From: Mesostigma viride
Taxonomy: Eukaryota; Streptophyta; Mesostigmatophyceae; Mesostigmatales; Mesostigmataceae
NCBI GenBank assembly: GCA_009746045.1
Contig: RPFO01000164.1
Coordinates: forward strand, 600,712 to 664,711
Length of the DNA: 64,000 nt
Reading direction: 5' to 3'
In this document: one piece after another, positions 63,626 to 64,000 of the stretch
Layout of the letters: the number at the start of each line of letters is the position of its first letter
Numbering within the stretch: the stretch's first letter is position 1
Notes under the pieces: generated by a model
The model's database searches: none
What the model saw: the letters and a program-made list of their open reading frames with translations, nothing else
What the model was told of the DNA's origin: nothing
Translations under genes and position numbers: made by a program

Positions 63626-64000
63626 GCAGCAGTTAGTTCAGTGGCCTTAAGGTTCCTCAGCAATCTGGACGCGGAAGCAAGACGCCTCCACCCAAGTAAG
63701 TACCCCCCCCTGGCCCCAACCCCATTGCGCCGATTAATCTCATGACCACCGTGCGCGAAAGAGCGTGTCGCGACATCTTAAATGGCGACTCAGCCTGTGC
63801 TAGGCTATATTAACCCCCGCAGGGGCCTGCTGGTTACCATGCGACACAAGCCGGTGACCACCCCAAATTAAAGCAAGCCCCCAAAAGGAGCCAGCATTTC
63901 GCAATTCCGGAATCATCCAAAAAGGATGGAAAGATGTTTTACGACGCCATAATAGAATCGCGCAGCAGGTGCTGATCGAGACGAAAAAAGGAACGACAAA
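63626..64000. other. No feature recognised at the right edge
   Basis: By position the minus strand should hold the RNase H/integrase junction of the chromovirus, but I see no motif clear enough to call. Confidence 0.4.

Overview
The window is nuclear DNA of a eukaryote, most likely an alga or another protist. Coding sequence is split by long GT-AG introns, there are many mini- and microsatellites, and much of the window is transposable elements (L1-type LINEs, hAT, CACTA, piggyBac, pogo-like, chromovirus). No rRNA, convincing tRNA, CRISPR or operon structure is visible. I cannot name the species.

Layout. (1) 1-21.1 kb: one long gene on the minus strand. It encodes a signal-peptide-bearing TPR protein of the O-GlcNAc transferase / SPINDLY type (GT41). 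I traced 14 exons; the 3' end lies beyond the left edge. Its introns hold most of the satellite arrays, a pogo-like MITE and a truncated retroelement tail. (2) 21.9-34.3 kb: a full-length two-ORF L1-type LINE (minus) with a 14-bp target duplication. It is split by a 5.57-kb hAT transposon (8-bp duplication), whose transposase gene is itself broken by three copies of a 480-bp CACTA-type MITE. (3) 34.9-41.9 kb: a five-exon plus-strand gene for a secretory-pathway protein with two tandem GT2-like glycosyltransferase domains. One intron carries a 1.1-kb trinucleotide array and another carries pentanucleotide arrays. (4) 42.8-47.9 kb: an L1-ORF1-type retroelement (family B, AATTC tail, minus) containing a piggyBac deletion derivative and a younger family-A element. 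(5) 48-57.6 kb: mostly degenerate repeat sequence, with a small PHD-finger ORF and a BED-finger fragment. (6) 57.7-63.6 kb: remnants of a minus-strand chromovirus pol gene. They are split by a family-A ORF1-only element that in turn contains a younger family-A element.

The most unusual content is a set of retroelements that carry an L1-type ORF1 followed directly by a 3' UTR and a (TTAA)n or (AATTC)n tail, with no ORF2. Four have clear target-site duplications. This is the layout of mammalian half-L1 (HAL1), here in a protist-like genome. The two glycosyltransferase genes are divergent. Before the LINE inserted, their start codons were only about 1.4 kb apart, which suggests a shared promoter region and perhaps a shared pathway in secreted or cell-surface glycan synthesis.
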